NCBI GenBank assembly: GCA_029378245.1
Contig: JARKIF010000080.1
Coordinates: 1 to 64,000, forward strand
Direction of reading: 5' to 3'
DNA from: Roridomyces roridus
Taxonomy: Eukaryota > Basidiomycota > Agaricomycetes > Agaricales > Mycenaceae
DNA: 64,000 bases
Part shown: positions 33,809 to 45,560 of the stretch, piece by piece
How the letters are laid out: each line of letters opens with the position of its first letter
Numbering within the stretch: position 1 is the first letter of the stretch
Made by a program: the position numbers and the translations under genes
Notes under the pieces: generated by a model
What the model saw: the letters and a program-made list of their open reading frames with translations, nothing else
Told to the model about the DNA's origin: nothing
Database searches by the model: none

Positions 33809-34306
33809 CGTACCGGGGTCGAAAATTTCGACCAGTCATGATTGCGTGCTGAAGACAAAGCATGATGCATCACTTCCGAACCAATATTTCCGGCGTCGAA
33901 CTTCAACGTTCAACTTGGCCAGTGATGTGGATCACAACTGCGTGCCGCAATGTATCTGAGGCTCGGTGGGCCCGGTGAGAGGGAAACGTCGACGCAGTTG
34001 TAAGTCCTCAATATTGCGAGTCCACGTATGTATAAGGTAACGGTTAGCATCACGATGATCATTGATCCCCAACAAAGCCGAAGAGGCTCAGACTTTTCGG
34101 ATATTCGAACTTCGAAAGCAATGTCCCGATCCAAACTTCAGTGGATTTTGACGACTATGCACACCTCACACTGCCCGGTCCTCCCGCAAAACAATCGCCC
34201 AACTCCATTCATCAACTTGTGATCTTCAATCAGTGATCGCCGCACTCGCCATCGATAATGACATGCAAACACGTGTGATTGGCATCTCTCTCTCATTCAC
34301 ACCGCC

Positions 34307-36806
34307 ATGACCATACTGGATGCAACGAGTCTCAACGACAATGCTCCATCCGAAGGCCAGCAATCTGGTAGGCAGAGACAATCTGGGCGCATAGCTGGCC
34401 TCTTATTCCCCCAGAACGCGACGACCTCGCGGCTTCGAAACTGTGGGACGTCTATGTCTCCGAAGCTGAAAAGTACGACAAATCTCTCGTCGAGGGGTGG
34501 AAATCGGACATGGATGTGCTGCTTATATTTGTTGGTGGACCATTGCTACCGCTGCTTAGATGCTCACAATCTGAGACGATCAGGCCGGCCTATTCTCCAC
34601 GAGCTTGACTGCCTTTCTTGTGGAGAGCTACAAGACTCTGACGCCGGACGAGGGGACTATAACTATCCAACTCTTATCCCGAATATCCGACCAACTCAAT
34701 CAGAGCTCCGGCACAAGACCTTTGGACCCATTGATAACCGCCTCCTTTCACCCTCCCGCTGCCGCTTTTGCGTGCAATATACTGTGGTTCCTGAGCCTCG
34801 GGCTCAGTCTATCCTGCGCACTCATAGCTACGCTGGTAGAGCAATGGTCCAGAGATTTCATGCAGCGCACGCAAATCCACCCTTCTCCGATGATACGTGC
34901 GAGAATATTCTCCTACCTGTATTTCGGCATTCAACGCTTCGGCATGCACGCACTTGTGGGATTCGTACCAGTCCTACTACATATATCGCTCCTCCTTTTC
35001 CTTGGTGGCTTGGTCGCGTTTCTGATCCCGATCAGCACCGCCCTGACGCTCATCGTCGGGTCTCTCTTCGCTTGCATTATCGGGACATACGGATATTTGA
35101 CCCTACTCCCATTGCTATTCTCCGACTCGCCATATCGAACGCCCTTCTCGAACGTCGTCTGGTCCATTTTCCGAGGCTGTTCTGTCCTGCGGAACAAGTC
35201 CATCTCACCGGACCCGGAGAAAGTCGTCAAATCTCCAGCACATGACCGCTCTCAGACCATGGTCGACGTGATGGTCCGGGATGCCATGACCGACTCACCA
35301 AAGTGTCAGGAGCGAGACGGACGGGCTATCGTCTGGACCGTGCGGTCCCTCACCCACAACAACGAACTCGAGCCGCTCGTCAACGCCCTGCCAGACCTCA
35401 TTTACGGTCCCCACGGGCGGCGTCGAGTACACGACTCGCTCATCAACAGACTTCTCAACGGTGGAGACACCCAGCTCGTTCGACGTATCGAGGGTCTCCT
35501 GCGGAGTTGCGATAGTGGTCTACTCGCAGCTGATTTGGAGACACGACGACGCTTGTCCTGCGTCAAGGCTCTTTGGGCACTGGCGTACTTTCTCGCCTCT
35601 GATGCCCGTGCACCGTCCGTGTTCCCTGCCTTTGATGCAGCGATTCTGCGGACCCCGAGGAACCGGGGCATTCCTCACGCAGTGGCAGCGTATGGCCTCA
35701 TGCGATGGCTGAGATTTCTGTCTTTCTTGTCGCGTGTGCGGGAGGTCCGTGCCATGTCCGATGATGAGCAGCCTCCGCCGTACAAGACTTCGCTTGAACG
35801 CGAATCCAACGCCCTGATGTCATTTGGCATCGACTACCTGGAGGTCGGGGATCTGCAAAGGATACAAGATAGCGAATACGACCCGCTGCTACGCTACATG
35901 GAGACCTCTGCTTGGCTCGACGAAATGCCGCATGAGTTCGAAGCTACCTGCCGGATCATGCGGCCTTCTACGAGTCCGCTCCGTGAGGCTCACGTCGTAA
36001 AGCTGCGGGAGACGCTGGGGAATGTTCTGGATCGGCCGGCCTCGGAGTACAAGGCCCTTGAGTCTTCAATCCATCAGGTTGACATCGTCGTCGCCATAAT
36101 ACTCGAAATCTTGCAAGACGATCCTGGGTTCTGTAGTTCACATGTCGGCAAATGTCTGGTAAAGTACGCAGGTCCGCGGCCAAAGGGCGAAGGATTCCGC
36201 CATGCTCTTCACCGCTGCCGCCCCAAACGTTTGGGGTTCTTGCTGACCAACTATCTCGCCACCGGTCCTGGGAACCTCACACAAAACACGCTATATACGA
36301 TCTGGACGTTAGCCATTTCGCAACCGCCCTTAGCCAGCTTCAACGAGGATACATTAAACGCCGTTCGCGCCGCCCCCGTATTCCCTATCTCGCCATCCGT
36401 TATAGCCGTCCTGAAGTCAAACATCGTTGCCGGGGTTGATCGCCCTCGAGGGGAGGAGCTCGCCGCGACACTCGATAGGCTACAGATCCCGGCCCCCGTC
36501 CCTGCCCAGGCTTCATCACTCACACCACTCGAGCGATGGAATCATGCCCCGTTCTCCATATTGCTAGACTTCCTGGAGCACGACGCGTCACTCACAGATC
36601 CACGCAACAAGCATCGCGCTTCGGACACATTCACGTTCCTCGTTCAGCGCTGTCGGCGCTATGGCATGGCTATCTCCCTCCAAATGCGATTCGCTGCCTG
36701 GTTTATGAAAATCATCCAGGATGCGGAGCTATATGCACAGAGCCCGATGGTGGAGATTGTCATCGAGTGGTTGTATGAATCGAAATCATGCGAGCCGTTT
36801 GAATGA
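34307..36806 (+). CDS. DUF6535 membrane protein (3 exons, 799 aa)
   Basis: Exons 34307-34367, 34415-34530 and 34584-36806 join in phase. The DUF6535 signature is clear across the splice sites: LWDVYVSEAEKYDKSLVEG, WKSDMDVLLIF|AGLFSTSLTAFLVESY, ALIATLVEQWSRDF and FSYLYFGIQRFGMHALVGFVP. It includes about four hydrophobic helices (ILWFLSLGLSLSCALIATL; VLLHISLLLFLGGLVAFLI; LIVGSLFACIIGTYGYLTLLPLLF). The C-terminal 550 residues are soluble and helical and likely cytosolic. The family is large and of unknown function in Agaricomycetes. The long last exon has no intron. Bases 36807-38640 show no supported gene. Confidence 0.85.
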
Positions 36807-38882
36807 TGTGCAGTCGAGGTGCGCAATTGCTGAGGCGCTGGAAAAGTATGCCGCGGGTTTGCCGGATGGGCCGCATGAGCACCGGATACACAATCGAGCG
36901 GGGAATGTGGTTGTCACCCTTATTCGATGCGGCGATGTGCAAGGTGGAGGAGACGGTGGGGAAACTTTTATGATGAGCGAGGGCTTTCGAGTCGACGCGC
37001 GGGATGTGTAGGCAGGAAATTTCACGGGGAATCTGCGGAGGAAAGTGAACCCGTAAGGTGAGAGTGAAAGTATCTGCTTACTCACTTGGAACACGCAAGG
37101 CTCGGAAGACATCCGTCACCAAAAAGGCAACTGATGTTCTAACGACGAGGGAAGCAGATCGAGAAAACGAACTTTGAGCAAAACGGTGAGATGCGAGTAT
37201 TGCATGCCGGGTTTGTTATCTGAGTAGTCTGGCGGGAGCCTCTTTGTGAGCTCTACTCCTCCCAACTTCACGCCTGGGCGCCATACATCCTAAATGCGAG
37301 TGTGTCGCGATGCTCTCATGTACCAAGTTCGATCGAGTTAGTTCCTGTTTCACGATTTAGGCCACTGAATCAACCAGTCGGAAACTTCATGGCTTTTTAT
37401 CCTCGCCGGATTCAATTGTCGTCGAGAAACCGAGGCATCAGTCCCAGGTGTGAACTTCTGGTGCGCTGGCTTGAATATCAACTAATTTGTGGTCCAAGAA
37501 TAGATTCTACGATCGCCGAGATAGTATTAATTTATGTGGGTTCATTCCAAGCGAAGTGCGTTCCTCGGCATCATCGACAAAGTCTGATTCAACTCTAGAT
37601 CCACTTGCAAGATACATTGCTTGATGGTCATGCCGCTTTCACGGCATTTAATTTTAGTACCCCACACCGTGCACCTGATCATCCAGAGCTCGACCCGGAA
37701 TTTCGATGCAATACTTTCTGGGTCCCATCTTTGTTCTGTTGTCAACCAGGTGCATATATTACCACCGGTCTGTCACTGTGTCTCCCGTTGCATGCAACGG
37801 TCGAGGGGATACTCTCCTCAAGAAATGCGAAGAGTAACATTATCGGGACAGGCACGGACACACGCGCAGATAACGAAAATTGAAGTAGGCCGAGCCGTCG
37901 GCCCCCGGGCGGCGCCCGTGGCGCAACGCAGGATAATCCCGACGCCGATCCCAATTGACCTGCTTCCAACGCAGGATACATTAAACCTACCTTCTTTACC
38001 TCGGAGTGTGAGGTGAGAGATTGGAGAGAGAGAAAGAGAAGAACAAGTTAGAAGGCTCAGCGAACCTACACCATAGAAGCCAGCATCTCAAGTTGGTTTG
38101 AATTGGTTCTCAATTCCACGGAACCTCCTCCATCTCTGCTCGAGTTCTCTGGACAATTTGGCGGAACTGCGCGTGCCACATTAAAGATGGCTGATGACGG
38201 GGTGCATGCCGAGCCCGTGCCGATCTCGAGGATATTTTCGGAGCTCCCGCTCTCTTTCGGTTTGCCTTTTGCTACCACCTGGTCTTCCGTATAATCACCC
38301 ACCGGACCTCGACCCGTATCAAGTACTGAAGTTGCTCCACCACCGAGTACTCGCTCTTCGGATCGTACTTATTTCATTTTGCTCTAGCCGACTGTTTACA
38401 CCCACAATTCTCACTCGGGTCCAAAAGCTTGCTAGAATTGCTCTAATACCTCCAAGGTCAATTTGACTTGAGATGCTACTGCCGCCATTCGGCACGAACT
38501 AGGCGACGCTGCCGAAATTCTCCGATTGGTTATGACATGTCAAAAGAGGTTCGGAATCTAGTTGTGCTACAGTTGCAATATACCGCCAGTGCTGGCGTGT
38601 TCGAAAATAGACGGCTGGATCTGGCTGCCGAAGGGCCGCCTTGAGCGAGGACCTTAAATATGCTAGCGAGCGCCGGACGCTTCTACGTGGGCCTGCCCGC
38701 TCCATGATCCTTCATGCGTTCTGTGTTCATCCCCGTCGAACAAACCCAAATATTATCACAGGCTTGCGAGGTTCGAGTGTTTTCCAATCCTCGATTCTCG
38801 TGCTTACATTGATGGCAGGCAGTATGCTATGGTATGCACAGTCCAAGTCCTCGGGACATCCCTGACCTCTCCCCACCACCAG

Positions 38883-40099
38883 GTTTTCTCATGTGCACCT
38901 TCTTCATCTCGCTTTACATCCATTTCAATATTTCACGACGAACAACACAGACGAAGGTAATCATCTCACTCGGTGCCGGAAGACGCGTCGCTGAAATAGC
39001 CCAGGTTCTGATTTCCATCGCCTGTGCGATGTATGTGATCGCGACTGGACATTTCGGTGCGTTCCCAACCTCGCCGCTTCTCCCCGAGCGAGCTAACGTC
39101 TCCACAGCGATCTCCTTGTACCGAACCCTGGGTGCAATTGAGAGTTTGAAACCCGCCCAGAGTGGGATAGTTGCCTTTCTGGGGGACAAGGCAGCCTGGC
39201 ATCTCATCACGGCCGACGTGCTCTTCGTTACACAGTGCATCCTGGCGGACTCTGTTGCGGTATGACTTGCTTATGCCAACCCCAAGTCATCGCACACTCA
39301 TGCAAGACCCCAGATATATCGTTGTTGGATTCTCTGGGATCGGGACTTTCGTATCGTCGCTCCGTCCGTCGTTCTGCTTGTGGGCAATCTAGGTGCGTTG
39401 ATAAAGTATCTCTCATATTCGAATTCTGAAACTGGGCTAGCTGCTGGATACGGCTCCTGCCAACAGCTCGCTAACAGCGAAGCCTCGTCGCTGTCCCACG
39501 CCCACGTTCGAAACTGGATTTTAGCCTTCTACGTGCTCTCAGTCGCACATAACACTGTCACCACCTGCCTCACCGCGTTCAGGTTGTGGTGGGTTGACCG
39601 CTATATTTCGGACCACGTCCTCCATCCTCCATTATACACGACAATCCTGCTGCTCATCGAGTCGGCGGCGTTGTATCTGATCCTACAAGTCATGGTCCTT
39701 GCTGCGTTCGTCTCCCATTCGAACGTCCAATTCCTGTTCTTGGGTAGCATACCCCCGATCACCGTGAGTCTGTCGCAAAACAAAAGCACTATTCCTGACT
39801 TTTGTGAACAGGGAATCACTTTCACCCTCATCTACATCCGCATCGGACTGCGTTCGCGGTACAGAGCTCAATTATCCAAGACTGTACAGCAACCAGACAT
39901 GTCAGAGGTGGCAGAGACATTCAGTATCGACCTGAGCATCGCCGAGTCTCAGTCCACGCTCACAGAAACGACCATGACCGTCACGGAGCGCATCAGCCTC
40001 GATGTTGCGGATGACATGCGGCCGTGCCATGTTATCATGCATTCTCAGCCGAGAATCGTGATCGAATCTCCCGAGGGAAGGGCAGTAGTGGCCGTCTAG
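38883..40099 (+). CDS. multi-pass membrane protein of an Agaricomycete-specific family (5' exon unresolved)
   Basis: Exons 38883-39259, 39314-39763 and 39812-40099 join in phase. Features include FLMCTFFISLYIHFN, then AEIAQVLISIACAMYVIATGHF, WHLITADVLFVTQCILADSVA|IYRCWILWDRDFRIVAPSVVLLVGNL, LYTTILLLIESAALYLILQV and GITFTLIYIRIGLRSRY, giving about seven hydrophobic helices and a polar C-tail. IYRCWxxWDRxxRIV in the middle and GITFTLIxIRIGL at the last helix are hallmarks of a common uncharacterised Agaricomycete membrane family. The first exon, which should supply the start and the end of helix 1, could not be placed. A 13-nt exon at about 38819 is possible. A further 48-nt in-frame intron at about 39393 cannot be excluded. 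Confidence 0.7.
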
Positions 40100-40795
40100 G
40101 TATCAAAAATCCCCTCCCACTCGTTTGAACAATCTACGACGAAATAATGTGTACTTACATTCTACCTACTACGACCTTACAAACTTGTATATCATGTTAT
40201 ATAGCCTCTTCTAAACGTGAACGATAAACTCCGGGGATCGGCGTGCTTAATGCTCTCACCCGTTGTTCATTTACCGGTGGCCGTTGTTGAAACGGCGGCT
40301 TTGCGGCAGGAGCCCGAAAAAAGCGCGGTGGTTGTTTGCATGGAAATGACAGAAACTCGGTGGTGACTGCTCTCGAGAAGCGCAAGATTCAACAAGTGAG
40401 TGCATCCATCCCGGGTGGGATGGCAAAAAAACCACTCTCGCTGTCGCGACCACATGCAGCCTTTGGGAGCCGAACCCACCAAACCCGCTGAGTTTGAAGG
40501 TCAGGCCATGTTCAGCGGGCGTAGGTACCAGGCGCTAGTCCGAAGGCGCATTGCAAGTAAGCGCCTTGCTACCGGATCCGACTCGCCTCGAACCCATAGA
40601 GTTGCTGTGGTCAGTTCTCATCAGATATTTGAACGATCATGAATGGATCACCGCGAAGGGAATCCACAATGAATATTACCTAGCTGTGCTCTATTTTGAG
40701 AGGAATAACACAAAAATTGCGGTCTTTATGACAAGGTATTCCCGGGGGGGATTCGAACCCACGTCGCCCGGGGTTGTAGCTTTCGTTTCGACAAG

Positions 40796-41462
40796 CACTG
40801 CATTCCGAGGCTTGATAGGCACAGGGTGTGCCTAGGGGTGTAGGCACATGTCGGCACGGTTGAGGATAGACCCAGCTGAGTTGGGTGAGTTTCCCTCTGC
40901 CTAGGTGGTCTTAGTTTAGTTTCGCCGTTGTACACATCCCCCAAGGCGCCCAAGAGTCGCCCGACTTGCTGGGGTAGGGCGTGGGGTGGCTTGACAAGAC
41001 ATGAGAAAGTCATTTGATACCCATCTGACAGTGGACACACAAAAAGTCGGCAAATTTTGCCGTTTTCTGCTCAGTCCTCTTCATTCACGCAGCTCGTTGT
41101 CGACTTCTTCCTCAGCCCAGGCCTCACTTGTTCATAACAGTTAACTCGACGCTGTCCGATTCTTCCGTCCACAACCGAGGGACGCCGTTTGGCGGAGGGT
41201 GATACTCAGATCTGTGAGGCTCACACAGCTGTCAGAGCGTGGAGGCGCCGTTGCAGCGAGGCCAGGTGAAGAGAGGTGAAGAGGCCCAGCGGTAGGGACA
41301 GCTACTGCTGGGGGTAGGCAGAGGGTAGGCAGAGGGTCGGCACAGCGAGGCACAGTTTGTATTTTTCTGACCTAGGCACAGCAAAAATGGTGTGCCTAAG
41401 GCGGTAGGCAGATGTCGGCACTGCAAGGCACAGCCTTGCCTACACGGTCGCGGAATGCAGTG
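40796..41462 (+). mobile_element. CACTA-like non-autonomous DNA transposon (667 bp)
   Basis: The left end CACTGCATTCCG is matched by CGGAATGCAGTG at the right end, and both are flanked by AAG (40793-40795 and 41463-41465). The interior carries several copies of TAGGCAC and GTCGGCAC near both ends, as seen in the subterminal repeats of CACTA (En/Spm) elements, which make 3-bp target duplications. It has no coding capacity. The flanks resemble the repeat copy at about 48130-48175, which lacks the insert and serves as an empty site. Confidence 0.7.
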
Positions 41463-42318
41463 AAGGTCACATTGAACGTTTGTTGGCGATGAGAGTCTAT
41501 CCTTGAGTCGCTCTGAGGTTCAACATTGAATACCAACAAGCCCACATGTCTCCTCTCTATCTTGGATGAAGTGCCAAAAGTGGAGGCAAAATTAATCATG
41601 AAGGTAGAGTTGTCCAATCTGACGCGCTCCGGCGTCAGCACACGCATCTCGTCGCCCGAATCACCATACTCCTCCTCCACTTCCCGTGACTCGGGGTCAT
41701 ACGAATTCGACGCGACCAACCGCGTGACAAGAGTCGAACCTAATACGAAACTGAGTGGTCGTGAAAGCAGGAATCGCCCCCGCTCTCTGGATTGAAGGCA
41801 GATTCATCTGCTTGGCCCGGCCGGCAGCGGTTGACCCTGAAAGCGCCATAGATGAAATTCAGCTTGATTCAAGGTAAAGTGGCAAAAAACAACCGGAATC
41901 CCCATTGCCACCGTTGGGAGTCGAACCCATGGCCAAGAGGCTGCTGATGCTGCGGCGGCCTGCCTTCCACGAAACGGTCAGGTCCTGTCTCAAACAATGT
42001 CTTGGGTTCCAGGTTCAACGGAAGTAAGGAGAGGGTCCCCAAAGATTGGAGAAAGTCGAAAGTTTAAATCTGCTTGCCGCGGCCGGCATCAGTGGATCAT
42101 GATTGGCCTATCTTTCCCACTATAATAGATGAGAAATCCAACTCGGATCGAGGTCAGTCAATTTCATCTCGACATTAACTCGTCCAGTGGCAATGGCAAA
42201 AATTATCCAGCATATACCATATGCCGCTGTCGGGTGTTGAACCCAGACCAGAGCCGTGATTCGCACCTTTGGCAGAGTGAGTACCTCAGACCATACATTA
42301 CCCACTATTTTCATTCAC

Positions 42319-42775
42319 CCGGAATCTCGGTGTCGATGGAAAATCACGAGTGTCTGGGGAACCCGCGAAGTTTGAACACACTTTCTCTGGTCCAAGGTTT
42401 CATCATCTCAATTATCTGTGGGTCACCGTGAATGGGTTAAACGAGACCGGTTAGTAGATCCCCTCCATTCATCTCGGATGAGATGGCAAAAAATCGTCGT
42501 GACCACATATGCAGCCTTTGGGAGTCGAACCCACTGCTTGTCTTTGATTCAAGGTCAGGCCATGTTCAGCGGGCCCCGGAATCTCGGTGTCAGGCATTTG
42601 TTCCCTGTTCGGATGGAAAATCACGAGCGTCCGGTGAACCCGCGAAGTTTGAACACACTTTCTCTTTCATCATCTCAATTATCTGTGGGTCACCGTGAAT
42701 GGGTTAAACGAGAGCGGTTGGCAGTAAATCCCCTCCATCCATCCCGGATGATATGGCCAAAAAAAACTGACTATC
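42319..42775 (+). repeat. tandem duplication, about 257-bp period
   Basis: Units starting at 42319 and 42576 share CCGGAATCTCGGTGTC, GATGGAAAATCACGAG, CCCGCGAAGTTTGAACACAC and GTGAATGGGTTAAACGAGA, then the ATGGCAAAAAA/T-loop-like repeat. The second unit has an extra insertion near its start. The duplication therefore copied part of the dispersed repeat together with unique flank. Confidence 0.75.
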
Positions 42776-43279
42776 GCCTTGAGCTTCAGCTTATGCCCCT
42801 TTGGGAGTCGAACCCACCGATTGAATTGCCCACCAAACCCGCTGATTTTGAAGGTCAGGACATGGTTCAGCGGGCGTAGGTACTAGGCGCCAGTCAAAGA
42901 AAGCGCACTCGCTACCGGATCCGACTCGCCTCGAGCTCATAGAGTTGCGAAAACCTCTGTACTGGTCAAGTACTGGTAGGAAAAGTGTCCAAATAGAAGT
43001 GAGTATCAAAGTTGGCCCTGGCCCCGGCTCGGTGAATCGTTTCGAGTTTCGGGACGGGTACGACCAGACAATTGTTCAAAGAAGTTTCCGAGGTACATCT
43101 GCCTCTTCGAGGAAGAACGCGTTCGCGTTGTGTGTCACTGTTTACGCTTTACGTGACGTCGGCTTGTCGGCAGCGACGTGTCTCCTAGCCCGTCTCCTCC
43201 GTCTCACACCCACTCCATCCTCTCCTTCACACCTTATCCTTATTGCCTTATCTCTAATTCCACGACTACTACCAGCAAA

Positions 43280-45126
43280 ATGGGCTCCTCGCAAAGTTCT
43301 CTTTCACCCGATATGGAGGCCGTCGCCGTCGTAGCGGGCACTGTCGTCTTTGGTACCGCTGTTGCCCTCGGGATGGGCTACACCGCCTTCCGTTTCGGTA
43401 CTGCTGGCGCCAACTCTGCCTCCGCCCCCACACCCCCGTCCAAGAAGCAGCAGCGCAAATCCGTAGCCGCTGAGGCCGTTTCTCTCACCGCTCCCAAGCA
43501 GCTCCCTGCGCCAGAAGATCCCTCTTCCGCCTCGTCCAACAAGTCGAAAAAGTCGAAAGCAAAAGGAAAAGCGTCTGCATCCGCAGTCGAGCTTGGCGTC
43601 CCTCCTACCGCACGCACGACGGCCCTCTCAACATCGCTCCCGGGCGCTTTCGACAATGCTCACGAGGAGGAGGAGGCTACACCACGTATCCCCGTTAAGG
43701 CTCAGTCGCGCAAGGCGAAGAAGAAGGCATCAGCGGCTGGCAAGGGGAAGGCGGCCGCTGACCCTGATTCGGAGCCTGAGATCGCTGCTGCATCCGCCCC
43801 ATCTCCACCGCAGTCTCAGCCTGCTGCATCCTCTGCCGAGAAGAGCAAGAAGAAGAAGAAGGGCAAGAAGACTGCCGCTGCATCGGTGCAGGAGACGGGC
43901 GTGGCTGCAGCTTCTGTCGTCGCTGGAGAGAGCACGGACGATGGCTGGACGCGCGTCGGAGGTGGAGGCGATAGCACTACCAGTGCGAGCGCCAGCATCG
44001 CTGAGCACGCTGACGGGGATGACGATGACGAGGAGGAGGCAGAGGAGATACCTCTGCCTGGGATGAAACCCAAGCAAAAGGCAAAGCAGCCACCTGCACC
44101 GCGGCGTCCACTTGCAGAGAGGCTGCTCCCGAAGCCACGCAAGACGGGCGTAGACGAGTGAGTGCATCCGCTGCTTTTCTTGCTTCTCGATTCTGACCAG
44201 ACGATCGTAGTATGCTCCCGGCCTCTTCACCCGACTATCCCGCTCTCGCACGCGTCATGCGTGTCGTTCCTGGCTCGGGGTCAGGTCTCTCCTCCGGGGC
44301 CGCCACACCCAACGCACCCGAGCCCAGCTCCCTCTCTGCTAGCGTGGATGACCGACGCGGAGGAAGCACAAGCTGCCCTCGCAGCCCTCGCTGCGCAGGA
44401 CGCAGCTGATGCCGCAGCCATTGCAGCTGCAGCGAACTGGGAGACGGACGAGGGTGCTGATGCTGGAGATGACGACGACGGGGAGTGGGGTGTCGTGCCT
44501 ATCAAGAAGCGCTCTACTACTGCTGCCGCGTCTTCCTCTACGTCGGCGGGGAAGCATGCAGAGGGCAAGGGGAGCGCGGCGCAGACGAAAAAGGCTAGGC
44601 AGAATGCTGCGAGGAGGGAGGCTGCCAAGCAGGAGAAGGAGGCAGCGGAGAAGGAGCGGTTGGCGGTGCAGGCGAGGCATCTCAGGGATGTGGAGAGAGA
44701 GAGGATGAAGGAGCAGGGTGGTGAGTGATTCTTTCTTTTTCTCGAGTCGGCCTTTCCCGCCTTGTCTCGGTACATTTGCTACATGCCCTTTTCGACGCTC
44801 ACTCCTACTTCCCGTCCTTGCTGTTCACTTGCTACAACCCCTCCGGGTTCCATCCCCGTTCCCCGTTCCCTAGGAACGATCCCCGAATCTTCATCTCGCA
44901 TGGACGTATCTGTGGCTGTGCCATCCTCTTGATTCGCATATTGACCCCTCCCTCCTCTATATCTCCACATACCTCCTCGGATTCATCCTCAACTTCTTCT
45001 GTTCTCCCCACCCCTCGTACCGCTCGCTGACCTTGTTCTCACACAGCCAAATCCAAGTCTACCAGCAAAATGAGCGGCGGGATGTCCGCGAGCGTTGACG
45101 CGGGCGGGCGGTTAGTGTGGGATTGA
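43280..45126 (+). CDS. single-pass membrane-anchored low-complexity protein (4 exons, 469 aa)
   Basis: Exons 43280-44157, 44211-44284, 44343-44720 and 45047-45126 join in phase. The N-terminus (MEAVAVVAGTVVFGTAVALGMGYTAF) is a membrane anchor preceded by a short MGSSQSSLSPD. Then come Lys/Ala/Ser-rich disordered stretches with acidic patches, two spaced tryptophan motifs in acidic context (DDGWTRVGGG and DGEWGVVPIKKR), and a long charged helix (KKARQNAARREAAKQEKEAAEKERLAVQ). The end is short and polar. A helix of this kind fits RNA or ribosome contact near a membrane, but the family is not recognised. The last intron is 326 nt, far longer than the others here. The region 45127-45560 holds no further gene. 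Confidence 0.72.
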
Positions 45127-45560
45127 TTGGATGGGTCCTCGTTGTCTTGTCGTCGTTATACTCCCGCTTTCCTCTCAGCCGAGATGAGGTGGAGTGAAGT
45201 GGGCAGGACATCCACAGTGCATTCGTTTCTCATTTATTCATTCATCGCTTATACAAGAACTGGGTTGGTACATGCATATTGCTGTGAGAGTACATACATA
45301 CATAATTTCATTATCGTGCAGTTTTTGTGTGCGTGAGTCTGACGCGAGGACCAGGAGGATTTGATGGTGACGGTTGTCTGTTTGACGAGGATGGCTGGAA
45401 TATCCCACTGTTTGGATAGTGAGCCATTCTCCACCATGAATTTCATTGTGTGAAGATGTCATGACATGACATGTAACCAGTCTCTTGCAATAATCGAAAC
45501 TAGTGAGCCCCTGGAAGCATTCAGTCGAGGATGACTTGGAAACCGAACACGTACGAGCAT

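Larger units (their letters stand above)
40421..42910. repeat. cluster of dispersed repeats with a tRNA T-loop-like motif
   Basis: At about 40470, 41918, 42236, 42522 and 42800 the plus strand carries GGGAG(T/C)CGAACCCA or close variants. These are the reverse complement of a GGTTCGA(A/C)TCC B-box. Each is preceded at 30-60 bp by ATGGCAAAAAA or a variant, which on the minus strand is a T-run like a Pol III terminator. Copies at 40490 and 42830 share an 8-bp stem CCCGCTGA/TCAGCGGG around a 20-nt loop. Two more copies lie at about 48100 and 48920. No full tRNA cloverleaf can be drawn, so I treat these as a tRNA-derived (SINE-like) repeat family read on the minus strand. No protein gene is supported between 40100 and 43279. 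Confidence 0.55.

Noticed and set aside
40421..42910. tRNA genes at the GTTCGA motifs
   Set aside because: The T-loop-like motif is present but acceptor, D and anticodon stems cannot be drawn, and the copies are diverged from one another. They are better read as dispersed repeats.
44725..45030. An open frame of 101 codons inside the last intron of the 469-aa gene
   Set aside because: It lies in a sequence with good donor and acceptor sites, and the exon after it continues the upstream frame. The composition is not protein-like.
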